A DNA stretch of 64,000 bases from Apiospora phragmitis (lineage: Eukaryota; Ascomycota; Sordariomycetes; Amphisphaeriales; Apiosporaceae), in the NCBI GenBank assembly GCA_038363925.1, contig JAQQWL010000005.1, positions 620,001 to 684,000 of the forward strand, written 5' to 3'. The notes beneath the pieces are model-generated. The model worked only from the letters and a program-made list of their open reading frames with translations, was not told the origin of the DNA and searched no databases. Position 1 is the first letter of the stretch, and each line of letters starts with the position of its first letter. Made by a program: the position numbers and the translations under genes. This document shows, one piece after another, positions 23,406 through 34,446 of the stretch.

Positions 23406-25300
23406 TAAATAGGAGGCTTCCTTTCCAAACGGCTCCCTATCAAAGGCTGCCGGCCCCGGTACGAGTACCTCCTCGCAATTTAGCTACGTCGGCACCGAGA
23501 TCAGGAGCAACGCGGGTACGAGGGATAGTATAATATAGTATAGACGGTGCGAGGACATATACATATCACGATAGAAACATAGTGTTGACGGGTAAGTAAA
23601 GTCTGCATTATAGTAGATGTAACATAAGCTACACACACACGAGATAAGGCCCGGCGTATCGACTCGCCACCTTCCGCGCTTAATTTTGCTACGTAAGAGC
23701 CTAAATCTCCCTATACGCCATTCACTTTCAGCCCCCTTGGCTACATGGGGACGCAGAGCCTAAGCCGTGGTTAGCTATCCGTCGAACGTTTTCACAGATT
23801 GCTTCACGTACCAGAAACACCACCCGTCGACTAGACGTTGTGGACGCAGGTACGGCATGCATGGACCTTGCAGTACCGGCACTCGAAAATCTACTAAGAG
23901 GGACCTGCATAGCATAGGTTATAGGTCTATTAGATTAGTATGCTATCGGATTTAATCATTTTAAAAGAGTGGGCGCAGTTATTAGCGACGGCTATGGCGT
24001 TTATTGTTAGAAATGAGCAGTAGCTACTATCTAGAAAAGAGAGGATAAGGTCTAAGAACAAGTGGCAAGAAGCGTCTCGTAGGACCCGCGGCGTTATATA
24101 GCTCTGCTATTGAGCAGGTCTTCCCTAGAGGTGAGCCAGCCATCTAAAAAGTTTATCTAGGGCATTTCCGGTGCTTACGCCACGAAGCGCATGCCAAAGT
24201 GGGCAGGTGGGTGCGTACGATAGGGTAGTGCAGTGACGTAATGGCTTCCTGTATTTAGCGCGGTGTGAGTGCCGATGAAGCATGGCTGCATGTACTGGAA
24301 GTGTCCGCCGTGTGAAGCGCCGTGGCAGAGCATGATGGTTCTTGGAGTGGGTAGCCCAAACCGTGAGGGGCTAGCTCCGGAAAGACAAGAGTAGGAGAAA
24401 CGGCCGGCGGCATAAACTACCGCAGCTTCGTAGCGGTAACCACAAGTAACGATACGGACTGACAGGTAGCGTGTGAACTGGCAGTCAGGGATGGAAACGG
24501 TGGTTGCAGTAGACCATCGTCATTGGGCCAGCATATCACATGCATGTACTGGTATGGTATCGTTTCCCCTCGGCTCGATGGGCGGTTTCCAATTCGTCCG
24601 ATGCATCTGTCCAGTGCGAGTCGAATGCGGTCTACCTGTCAGACCTGGTTCGCCGTAGTTCAATCAAATCTGGCACCGACTCAAGGGCGTCGAGGTAGTG
24701 GTCGCGGTGTAGGAGCTTGTTAGCGAGCTTCAAGCCTAGTGTTATAGCTAGAGGTGGCAAGCGAAAGTATTGCTTTTGTTTACAGGCGTTAGTGGGAATT
24801 ACGAGGGCGTAATGCCTAGTATAAAGTTTACAGGGGTTTAGCTCGGAACTGCGTCTCTTACTTCCGCAGACAGGACATCGCCCATGCCTATCGCACCACC
24901 ATGGCTGGTGGACTGACGCCTGGAATAGGTCCCAGGCCCACTACTGCTGGCCCCCTGGGGCCCACCGCTCCATAGCATTCCAACAGCCTACCCGACTTCT
25001 CTTTTCACAGCCATGTCACTCGCCTCAATAATATAGATTTAGTTCATTGGCATCACAGAGCTTTATTCAAATGTAACCTAAAACTTATGGAACGAATTGG
25101 GTGGAAGGAGTCGGTGTAGAGCTCCTGCTACTATCAGAGGAGAGTCGCGAATAGGAGACGTACACCAAGAGTATTATCCATAATATCCAATACTAACTAG
25201 AATTAGTTATCGTTTCTTAGCAGTAAGTCTATTATTAGCCGCATAGGACCGCTACGAACGCCCATTGTAGCCAGTAATATGCATTCCCTCTATATAAAGC
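23406..25300. other. No supported gene
   Basis: The frames at 23728-23955 and 24473-24723 are short and carry no motif. From about 25020 the sequence becomes AT-rich and merges with the RIP-altered insulysin pseudogene. No RNA gene was seen. Confidence 0.4.
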
Positions 25301-28300
25301 TCATAGTTTAATATTAAAATCCTCGAACTTAATAAGCTCTCGTATCGGACGGGCTTTAGAACTGGTAACTAATCGAGACTTATACTCTTTAACGTCTTCG
25401 ATTAAGTAGGAACAGTCCTATTATTAGGTATAACCTCTAGTTCCTTCTTAAACGAGGCCGCCTCTTAGGTCTTAGTACTTGTGCCCTAGGCCTCTAGATA
25501 TACCACCAACTTGGCCTTAATAGGCGAAGATAGTAATATAGTATAAGTAAAAGTCGATTATATTAGACTTTATAAGTCGTTTTATATAAGTAGCATCTTT
25601 TTACGCTAATTAGGGTATTAATTATTAAGTTAATATTATCGGTATTAGGGAATAAGAGGCATACCAGCTTTAAAGTTATAGTACTCGTTAGCGATTTGGG
25701 CCTAGTATTGTCCAGTCTCCTGGTCGAGATTCTTCACCTTCTCGAGACGTTTAACTATAACGGCTTTCTTATAGCTATTAAACTCGGAATCGCTTATATC
25801 GTTTAAAGCGGTAGCTTAGGTATTTAGGAATAAATCGATACGTAACTCCAAGTATTCGGGAGTTTTCTCGCTCTAGATAATAAACCGGAAGTTATATGTT
25901 ATTAAATAGTCTCGTAAGTTACTAAAAATAATATAGCTAAGCTACTTTTTGGTACGCAGTTAGTCGAAAGCAGGTTCGTGGATCATCTAATTAAGTAGCT
26001 GCGTCTTTACTCGCATTATACGGTTACCCTTACTGCCGATATAGAGGTAATATTTAATATAGTAATTAACGTTTATAGGATTTATAAGTATCTTTTTATA
26101 AAGATAGTTAGTACCGGCGGGGAATAACAGGGATCGTAAGATTAGGAGCTGGTTTTTAGGTAGTACTCGGGGCTTCAGTATATTCTTAATTATCGTGGTT
26201 AGCTTTAAAGCGTCCTCTTTATATAAGTTACTGTGTACGTAAGTTTCGATATATATTTAAGAAATAAGCTGTTTATGGAAGGCCCTAGTAGCTTTAACCG
26301 TGATATTAAAAAGCTCCGCCTCGAGCTGGTTAACAATATACTCGTGCTTAGAGGTGAGCTATAAGATATAATCCTCGATCTGCGTATATAGTTATTAAAG
26401 CTCCCAGTTCTTGTAACTACGCGACAGACGCTCTTTAACGATATTAAAGCGCTCATCGCGGATCTCTAAGTCGCGCATAGTAATTAGAACTTGCTCTAGT
26501 AAGACTGGGAGTTTGTTATTATAGCCTGACACTTTAATAAACATGCTTTAAAAGTCCAGGGTAACGTTATATTATAAGCTTGCCAGGTCCGCGTCGTAGG
26601 AATACTTTTCTAGGGTATCCCGGACGAGGTCGGTGTACAGTTTCGCCTTAACCGAGTTCTTTACGGTAGTAAAGATAATAGGGTTTTTATAACTAACTAC
26701 GAGGTTCGCTTTCGGTACTTAAAAAGTATCGTTTTTTTTTAAACTAAGTTCTAACTGCGTTATTATTTCGTAATAAGCGCGGCACTAAGGATAATTCCTT
26801 AACTTCCTTCTTCTCGACTTCTAGCTTAGTTAGGATAAACTGGTTTTTATACGGTAAATATAGTTAAGGTAGACGCGTTTTAATATTAGTATCGGCGGCC
26901 TTTACTATTTTTACTAGGAACTCTTCGGGGATCTTCTCGGCTTTATATTCGGTTCCGTACTACTTCTCCTTCTGGTCCTAATTATTAAGGTAGTCCCTAG
27001 AGACTAGAGTTATTTTAAAGTTATTCGGACGAAGATAGTCTAGTCCCTTTATAATAAGATCCGCGTTAAACTTCCGGAGTCGGCTTTGTTTATTAAGTAG
27101 CCACTTTCTCGGTAATGGCTTCTGCATAACGGCGGCAATTTTGCTCGTAAAACGGCTGGCAGGTGTTTTCTGTTTAAACTTGAAGTCCACGTCGGCTATA
27201 CCTTTTTGCTCCTCGAAAATCCACTCCTGAGGTGGCGTTTTTCGAAGCAGAGCAACGTATTAAAAGAAGACCTTAACGATTTCCTTATAGTTTATTAAGC
27301 CTTGTATTTCCGGAGTCAGCCTATGAGTTTATTTAATAATATCAGGGAGAGGGATATTTACATCTTTAGTAAGTTTAACCTGGTAGTTAAACACACTAGG
27401 AGTGCCAGGACAGATAGTATACACACTAGCGCTTAACGAATTGGCCTAACCTTTTAATTTAATATAGGAAAAAACGCTACCAGGTCCCTTATATCTAATT
27501 AAGTGACTAATATACCGGCTTAGCTGTGATTTATAAATTTTCTCCTCGTCTATAAATGGAAAGAAGAGGTTGAGCTCCCGCGAGTCTATAACAGGCTTCG
27601 CGAAACATTGCCACTTCAGCTGCTCCTTCGCAAACGGCACTTCCTCTTCCCACCGGTTTTGGGACAGATTCTTGTTAGGCATAGTTAAGAAGAGCTCCGC
27701 TAATTAGCGTTCTAAAATATTAAGAGGTTCACGGCCGAGCATATATAGTTTTATTCTGTTTACCGAGTAATACTTCTTATAGAATTTTATAAACTTAGCG
27801 CGCACGTCGATACCGCGTGCTTCAGGCTCGGTTTTAAGGACTTTAAAGTTTCCTATAAAAAAATGGCAGTAAGGGTGCTTTAGGTTAGACAAGCTCTTCT
27901 CGAGCTAATGTAACCGCTATTGGTCGCTTTATAGGTTCTTTTTATTCTCCGAATTAACCGCTTGCAGCTCACGGTCTAGAGTCGATAAGAGGAACAGCGG
28001 CTTAATAAAGAATTGAGCGAATCGGTCCAAAGCGTTATATAAGGGAGACTCGGATGTTTCTTTGCCCTCACTAGGCTTTACGCCTACCTCGAAGAAGTAG
28101 TTTATTAAAGTAGCACTAGTGTAGGCATTTGAATAGCCTAAATGCGCCGAGAGATACTGGTTATATACGTTCTCTACCGGGTATTTCTTTGTCCCTATAA
28201 ACAAGAGCTAAGCAGCGTTAATTAGTAACTGTTAATGACGATATCTCGATAAAATAGAAAATACTTACGTATTCTACGGCGTGAGCCATGCCCGGCATAT

Positions 28301-28538
28301 CCGCCTTATTACTAAAATTGCCCACATTTATATCTAATGCTGCGCTTGCCTTGTCCGTTTCCGGGTCGTGAACCAAGAGGTATTCCAACTGGTTAGCCAG
28401 ACGAACAACGCGGTAACTACGATTATCGAGTAATGGTGTCTCTAGGTGGTCCGTAATCCGGTCTACGGGTTGTTCGCTTTTATTCCAGATCGGAACATTA
28501 TACACAATCGTACCTTGGGTAAGTAAAGGCGGCGCCAT
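25301..28538 (-). pseudogene. Insulysin (M16 zinc peptidase) pseudogene, RIP-mutated, full length
   Basis: Reading the minus strand from the ATG at 28538 gives the N-terminal M16A signature. LETPLLDNRSYRVVRL and DPETDKASAALDINVGNFS lead into DMPGMAHAVEY, a 61-nt intron (28208-28268), then LLFIGTKKYPVENVYNQYLS. It continues through the whole family, with EARGIDVRAKFI, NRWEEEVPFAKEQLKWQCF, DFKFKQKTPASRFTSKI and RLEKVKNLDQETG, to a C-terminal EYKSRL block and TGA at 25301-25303. The span (3.24 kb) equals a complete gene of roughly 1,030 codons. Dozens of TAA/TAG stops interrupt it. Three lie within 27 bases at 27905-27931, where Gln, Trp and Gln are expected. The second catalytic zinc ligand is changed: HxxEH reads HAVEY, CAC to TAC. 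All of these are C-to-T or G-to-A. Insulysin degrades small peptides and in yeast helps mature a-factor. This copy is dead and an intact copy is expected elsewhere. Confidence 0.9.
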
Positions 28539-29409
28539 GATGCTGGTAAAAGATGTCGATGCATAAGTGAACGCCTTAATGATGTAGCGGGGAAATAGGA
28601 AGATGGGAAGAGGTAAGAGGGGTGGTTATGACAGCTCACCACACGTTTTTGATCTGGAAGGGTTCTCCAAGTCGAAAGATAAGCGAAGGCTAATAATAGG
28701 TGTGGTTTATAATCAAATAAGGAGGAACATGTGCTGGCAGGAGTGGAAAGGTCGTATGTATACGTTATAGGGACTCCTTTTCTTGCTAGCAAACATTACT
28801 TTCGATGCAGGTTATGTTTATTGCGGCCGCCCCCCTCTTTACCTAAGAAGGGGGATCGGGAATACGATTTCCGGAGTGTACAGGTAGCATAGCGGTCTGG
28901 GTTACAGGGCCTAGCAGCCTCGCTAAGGCCTTGCAGTCCCGAAACTTGCACCTAAGCATCTTATGGGGGGACGCAGAGCCCGATGCGCCTGTACCAGGTG
29001 TAGAAGTGTTCCCAATTCGCTCCCTTATGCCCAGAGGCGGGGGTACATGCTCTGCTACCCCCTCCCTGAGTTGGCTTTCAGGGGCCTCGAAACCGAATCC
29101 TCCATCAGCTTTTGGTTGTCTGCAATGGCTAGCTACTGGATTCAATTTAATAGCACGCAAAAAGGGTACCCAAGGAAAAGCCTTCTCTTATTTGCCGGGT
29201 ATCCCTCGATAATCCGCTACCATTCTTTTTCGATCACTTCTTTTCCTCGTTATTTCTGTCTTTCTATATTGACACATCCTAAAATAGCAGGTCGCGACTC
29301 ATTACGCCATTTCATTACTAGCCTCCTTCAAATTGACCGTTAGCACGATTTCCCAAACGACCAAAGAGCGAACAGTTAGCCCAAAGTTCACCCGCCATAG
29401 ACGCCAAGA
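28539..29409. other. Promoter side of two pseudogenes, no separate gene
   Basis: This lies between the divergent insulysin and Ies1-like pseudogenes. The open frames at 28463-28792 (-) and 28931-29343 (+) have no motif. GC content recovers here compared with the insulysin tract, marking the edge of the RIP-altered block near 28.5 kb. Confidence 0.4.
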
Positions 29410-30244
29410 ATGATGATAGTCAAGCCCCGCCTCTCTTCTCGAAGAGGCAACTCCGAAATTACATACAGCAGCGTCAACGCCAGCGTCTCCGAAAATGATG
29501 GTGCTGAGAGCTTGATCGACAAGGTCCGACACCTCCAGAAGGAGGGCGAGCCTCTCTGGCGCAAAGACATTCAATACGACTTCCTTTGCGCCACCTTCGA
29601 CAACGAGCAGAAGGTCTTCAATAACAGCTATGACCTCGCCCAGACCGAGAAGCACACCTTTGTTAACGCCTACATCGACACTATGGCTAGGAAAAGCAAG
29701 ACGAGCAAAGTCCTTCGCCGCCAACTGCTTAGTGGTCAGGAGGCTACGAAGAGCACGGCTATTGTCTGTCTGTTGGTTAATGTTGGGTCCTATGGATACC
29801 ACTTGGACTGTACGTTACCCTCGTCGTCTACTTCTCCCCTACTGTCCGTATCTCATACCATCCCCTAGCTACGACTAGTCTTCCCTGAGATGCGAGCCCA
29901 GCTTCGTACCTACCATACCATCCCTCTCTCCAAGCATACCAGGACGGCACATACAAACAACTGCAGGGTGATCCTCACCTGGAAAATATCCTCAATGGCG
30001 CTTCAAACGAAAGACCCGAACCTCATAGTCTTCATAACTTCAAGGCGCTCGATCTCCCGCGAACGGTCCCGGTCAACTTGGTCTCCCTCATCTGCCACTA
30101 AGCAACACACGTCGCTAAATTACACTTCCCGAATGACGGCGGATTCCATGACTTGAATATGAGACCAACTTCACCAGTGCCTCTCGCGCCAACGCTTTTC
30201 TGTAGCTCATGTGGTTTTACCTAGAATCGGATTTCACAAAATAG
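29410..30244 (+). pseudogene. Ies1-like (INO80 complex subunit) broken copy
   Basis: The frame from the ATG at 29410 contains EGEPLWRKDIQYDFL, IDTMARKSKTSKVLRRQLLS and ATKSTAIVCLLVNVG. A 69-nt intron (29810-29878, GTACGT donor) leads to FFPEMRAQLRTYHTIP. These blocks match Ino eighty subunit 1 of filamentous fungi, a component of the INO80 chromatin remodeller. After a frame change near 29921 the family sequence continues (SLQAYQDGTYKQLQGDPHL, RTVPVNLVSLIC). It meets a TAA near 30100 where Gln is expected, changes frame again near 30180 and ends in a decayed LMWFYLESDF block. The normal gene is longer at the C-terminus. Damage is mixed: two indels and nonsense changes of the CAA-to-TAA and TGG-to-TAG type. 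The chromosomal working copy should be elsewhere, because this subunit is normally single-copy. Confidence 0.75.
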
Positions 30245-30643
30245 CGTACGTATCACTAAGTGCTCGAAAGAAATTGCAGTAGATTCAAACTTGTGTTATT
30301 CTCCTTCCATGGCCGAATCAAAGCGATCTCCCTGGCCAAATATTCCCTCAGATTGGACACTAGTGGAGTACCAGAGCCATAAGCAGTAACTGTGTATGGC
30401 GTGGGGCCATTAGGTTAGTTGCAAACTCCCTCCTTAAATTACAGACTCCCTCCCCTCCGGTTGGGTAACGACGTGTAAACTCCCGTTCAGCTATAGAACG
30501 CCACACGAAACAGTAGAAAGTACGACCCATTCCATTATTGAACTATTAGGAGCAACGGAGAAAAAGGTAATAAGGTAAAAAGTAAAATAGGAGAAAAGAA
30601 AAACCGGCTTAAGTAAACAAGACTTTTGCACATTCACGAATCT
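30245..30643. other. No supported gene
   Basis: Intergenic sequence, A-rich between 30540 and 30620. It is the 3' flank of the minus-strand orphan gene that follows. No motif was seen. Confidence 0.4.
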
Positions 30644-31771
30644 CTAGACGGTACTTGATATCGAGGGACCCAGGTAGTACACCTCTACTTCGAACTGGGG
30701 TATGGTGTCATGCTGGCTTAGCAAGGCCAACAGCTCCGACAGGTCTTCCTGGTAGCTCGTGATATCCCAGCTCTTTTTGTCGAAAAAGGCTCGCTTCACA
30801 GTGGCCTGCAGAAGGCAGACGCGCGGAGTTGCAGTAGAACTTGCACTTGGCAGCAAGATAGCGTTGTCGTCGTCCGTCACGTTCTCGAAGACGTCAAGAC
30901 TTTTGCGGACATAGGAGATGGCGGCGACCTTCAGAGCGAGCTTTGAGGGTGATACCACTTCGAGGATGTGGGTGGAGGAGTGACGGAGCCAGGTGATGGT
31001 GAGCCCTACCGTAATATTTCGGGGCACGCCCTGCTCGAGCGGTAGAGGAACTAATGGTCTTTGCTGCAGCGGGGTCGCTCCATGACGTTTCACATAGTGA
31101 GGACCTGCACCCATAATGAGGGAAGGACCTGGTTGTGAGACAAAGCCAAAACCACCCATCGGCTTTCCCCCAGCAGCACCTCGGAATGGGGGTGGGGGTA
31201 GGAGGTGCGCCAGGCTCAGCGGATGGTGGTGGCTTGCGGGCTTTACGACCATTGGTCGCCTTGCTTTTCTTGGCAGCTGAAGCGGATTCCGTTTCGAAAG
31301 GAACGATTACCTCAGCTGCAGTGTCTGGGGTCGCACTCCCTACAGACGAGGCGTTGGTGGTCGGCGCCGAGCCACTCGATACGACAGAAGCATTGTCGGC
31401 ATCATCCTCGTTGATGTCACGCGATACTTTGTGGCCATTGGTCTTGATGTAGAGTTGGACAGCCTCCGAGGACTTTACATGCAGCGATTCAATGGCTTCT
31501 TGGACCGTATTAAGAAGGTCGGAGGTGATCAGGGGCTCGCGCTTCTCGCTATTCTCGGTCGTGCGGAAGGCAATGGCTTTGATCTTGCCATTTGGTTCTT
31601 TGGACGTGATGATGGAGATAAATTCGTCTTTAGTAGTGAGGAACTCGCAATTCTCTGGAGCAGTCCCGGTTCAGTATTCTTGAATTCATCATGGCTTGAA
31701 GGGAGTAAAAACATACCTCTGATCTGGCCCTGGTAATCAACAAACACCCTATTCAAATCCGGTGTCTCCAT
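30644..31771 (-). pseudogene. Orphan fungal gene, two exons, one frameshift
   Basis: Exon 1 (31771-31717) starts METPDLNRVFVDYQGQI. A 62-nt intron (31655-31716, GTATGT donor) joins to ENCEFLTTKDEFISIITSKE, which then reads through PNGKIKAIAFRTTEN, a Ser/Thr/Ala-rich middle and a basic KKSKATNGRKARK patch. Near 31175-31195, in a run of Pro codons rich in C, the frame must change by one base to reach MGGFGFVSQPGPSL. From there a coherent tail runs to TAG at 30644: a LTITWLRH strand, SPSKLALKVAAISYVRKSL, and a PQFEVEVYYLG end. Restoring the frame gives about 354 residues. I do not recognise the family. The single indel in a homopolymer-rich site could be a real mutation, a sequencing error or polymorphism, so the gene may be functional in other isolates. 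Confidence 0.55.
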
Positions 31772-33984
31772 GGTTCGAGTAGGAGAGGAGCGAATAGGGG
31801 AAAATTTTGTAAGTCAGGGAGGCTGCCGGGACGAGCAACATGGACAACAGTTGGAGGAACTTCAATGTGGTATGGCATGCACTGCAGCGGCGGGACACCT
31901 GCTTATATGCACAGCTAGTGCGTGACAAATCCAGTCAAGGTCGGACTAGACCATGCAATTTGACGAGTGAGGGGTTTGGCTGCTGTCGCCTCACCACTTT
32001 TCAAAAAGCCGGAACAATGTGACGATTGCCCTTCACCAGAGTGCCCGACTGATAGTGGCATTTAGCCAAAGATTGGCACTCAGCCCCTGCCACCAAATAT
32101 GTAGAGAAACAAGGGAACCTATTCGTTATTGGTGACTGCCGGGTTGTCTATGGAAAAGTGAGGCGGCAAGACATGGTGTGCAAGTTTAAACCAGGATAGG
32201 GGGGGGGGGCCTTAGAACCTGGACCTATGGAGAAGGATTACCGTCACAATGCCTCTCCTTGTCTGGCTTTTTGACCCGGGACGGCCTTTTTCTCTAGCTT
32301 TAATTTTACTGCATCGGCTAGTGCCGCCCGCCTTCATGACTTCATGCTCCTAGGACAAGATCATCTGGCACTCTCGCCCTGTCTATCTCTTGCCTAGGAG
32401 CTTGAAGCGAGTTAACTCACATAGGCTAGCTTCCAGGCGGTTCTTGCTCGGAATCCCTGAGCCACATGACGTTTTGGGTGGCGCCTATCTGGACGATTGC
32501 TTTCAAATATGAGAAACAAACGGACCAAAGGATTAGGGTCGTATGGTTTGAAAACTCTCGGAGGTCTAAGGAATTACCATATATCCGTCCGTAGTGAAAC
32601 ATTGGCCAATAGGACTGGAGACTGGTCATTTAAGCGGGTCGGTAACCCTTACTGTACAGTACCACCCATGTTATGAGCCTGACTAGCTAAAAGGAATCAA
32701 ACCACACAAATTGATTGGTTGCTTCTAGAGACAGCTTAACTAATTCGGTAATACACATGCTGTTCCTGTACAAGCTCTACTAGAAAAGCTGTTAGCAGGG
32801 TCAAGCTCCACTAAACTACCTTCATGTACCACCATTTGCCTTGGGGTAATTGGCGGTTGCGTCGTTTGTCCCAGTCCGCTCAGTGGTATGCCCACAAAAG
32901 CACACGGTAGCAGCCAACACGCTCGCAAGCTCAGGACGGGACTTACTTGATGCCAGGTAATGTATCACCGCAGAAATTGAAATATATTGGTTCCGCTAGA
33001 TCATTTGTTGGCTTCAACTGGTTGCGGGTTAGACCACGCCAGGCTCCGCCTGTGGTCCCCGGTTGGAAAAATGTGAAACATATTGGGAGCGTCTCTTGTT
33101 CGAATAGCTATGTTTGCCCCGCCTGCGGCTCTCTTCGTTTACGGAGACGCCCTCGTTAGCCAACTCCACAGTTAGCTTCTTGCCGTTTGAATGACACCCG
33201 TCGAGCTTCTTTCTCTCAACAGCACAAACGGTTCTCACATGGTCCTTGAGTTGCTGCCAGGCCATGTTCCATGGCAGCTAGAAACTCGGTATGTCAGCTA
33301 TCGGCTACTTACAGATTCAGGAAAGGAGAGTGAAGCCATCGTCGTGTATCATATAAACGGCACGGTCGCCTGCATAGGTTAGCATGGAACTCCTCTATAT
33401 GTGTAAATGGATCAAGAAGGCGGCCAGGCGATCAATCAGTACCCAGGTTGCCTAAAGCAGCAAGCTACAGATTTCGGGAGGGTAGAGTCTACTAAGGGTC
33501 GGGAAAGGAACCCATTACACTCCTATTGGTCTTGATGCGTGTGGAAGGCTGCAGATATGCAGTAGCGTTGGGGAGGGGCCGGAAGGGGTCTGGAAATATA
33601 GACAGGTAGATGGAGTCGGTAGTGCAGGCGAATAGGTCATGGGTATATTTTGGGTGTGCCACCGTAGGATGAGAAGATGCACAACAAAATACACGCGGAT
33701 ATTCCTAGCTGGGAGAGTAGACGGATCTCGCTGCGGTGTGTTGGTAGAACGGGTGGATAAGCGAAATCACGCAAATTTATTGGCTGTTTCCCTCCCAGTC
33801 GAGAGATGTGTAGGGTGCGGTCAGATTGATCTACTTAGGAGCGGTGAAGTAGGACAAAAGCTTCCTGGTCGAGAGTGAAGGAAATACGCATATCTGCCTC
33901 CAAACTGAATCCTTCCCGTTTTTACACTTTAACATCTCCGATGCCATAATCCGTTAATCATGCAATATACCCATTTCCTTTTAA
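31772..33984. other. Long stretch without a supported gene
   Basis: This holds short unrelated frames only. A run of 11 G occurs at 32199-32209. The minus-strand frame 33029-33265 is basic and Cys-poor with no recognisable fold. Nothing else is supportable. Confidence 0.4.
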
Positions 33985-34446
33985 CTAGCTAAGACCCACT
34001 AAGTTAGTATATGCAGTAGATCCTAGTATAAGATATAACTTACTCGGTTTTCCACCATCCACTAGGCCGCTTTGAACGGTGAACTCACGACTCACCACGT
34101 ACTCTTGGCACGTGGCCCCTTGGTTGTCTACCGTATGCGCATCGACGCGGATTTTGTACCGACCAGGACAAAAGATAGTGAGTTCGTTGAAAATAATATA
34201 AAGCAGCGCCTTAGCACATGAATCGTGACTAGGTTTGGCGTCTAGTATTTTCGGTGTCGTGACGGGCCCACTCATGGGGTGACCCTTGATGACTTCGCCT
34301 GAAGAATTCATGAGCACTGCATGAAAGAAATCGCATGGTGAGTAGGTGCTGATGACCAATGGGCACTCCATGGCCATCTTGGCCTGAATCACGGTGGATG
34401 GCTGGACCTCGACCTTCATAGTGGAACAAGGACCAGAAAGTGGCAT
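33985..34446 (-). CDS. Velvet-domain-like protein, short
   Basis: The ORF starts at the ATG at 34446. Residues 10-120 follow the pattern of a velvet domain: VEVQPSTVIQ, then FFHAVLMNSSGEVIKG, a variable loop, LLYIIFNELTIFCPGRYKIR and CQEYVVSREFTVQ. This corresponds to the family's strand-rich core with its F-x2-L-x6-G-x-Y-x-[IL]-R signature. Velvet proteins bind DNA as dimers and link light, development and secondary metabolism. Those are usually longer and begin with a proline-rich block that is missing here. A plausible donor at 34043 (GTAAGT) with a TACTAAC branch about 30 bases later suggests that the last 20 codons shown may be intronic. Upstream frames do not supply a clear N-terminus. 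It could be a small velvet paralogue or a truncated copy. Confidence 0.5.
   Translation of the reverse strand: MPLSGPCSTMKVEVQPSTVIQAKMAMECPLVISTYSPCDFFHAVLMNSSGEVIKGHPMSGPVTTPKILDAKPSHDSCAKALLYIIFNELTIFCPGRYKIRVDAHTVDNQGATCQEYVVSREFTVQSGLVDGGKPSKLYLILGSTAYTNLVGLS

Noticed and set aside
26205..26456. 83-codon minus-strand ORF rich in Ser/Ile/Leu
   Set aside because: It lies in the wrong frame of the insulysin pseudogene. The family sequence runs in a different frame through the same bases.
29302..29802. 166-codon minus-strand ORF
   Set aside because: Antisense shadow of the Ies1-like first exon, whose plus-strand family match is clear.
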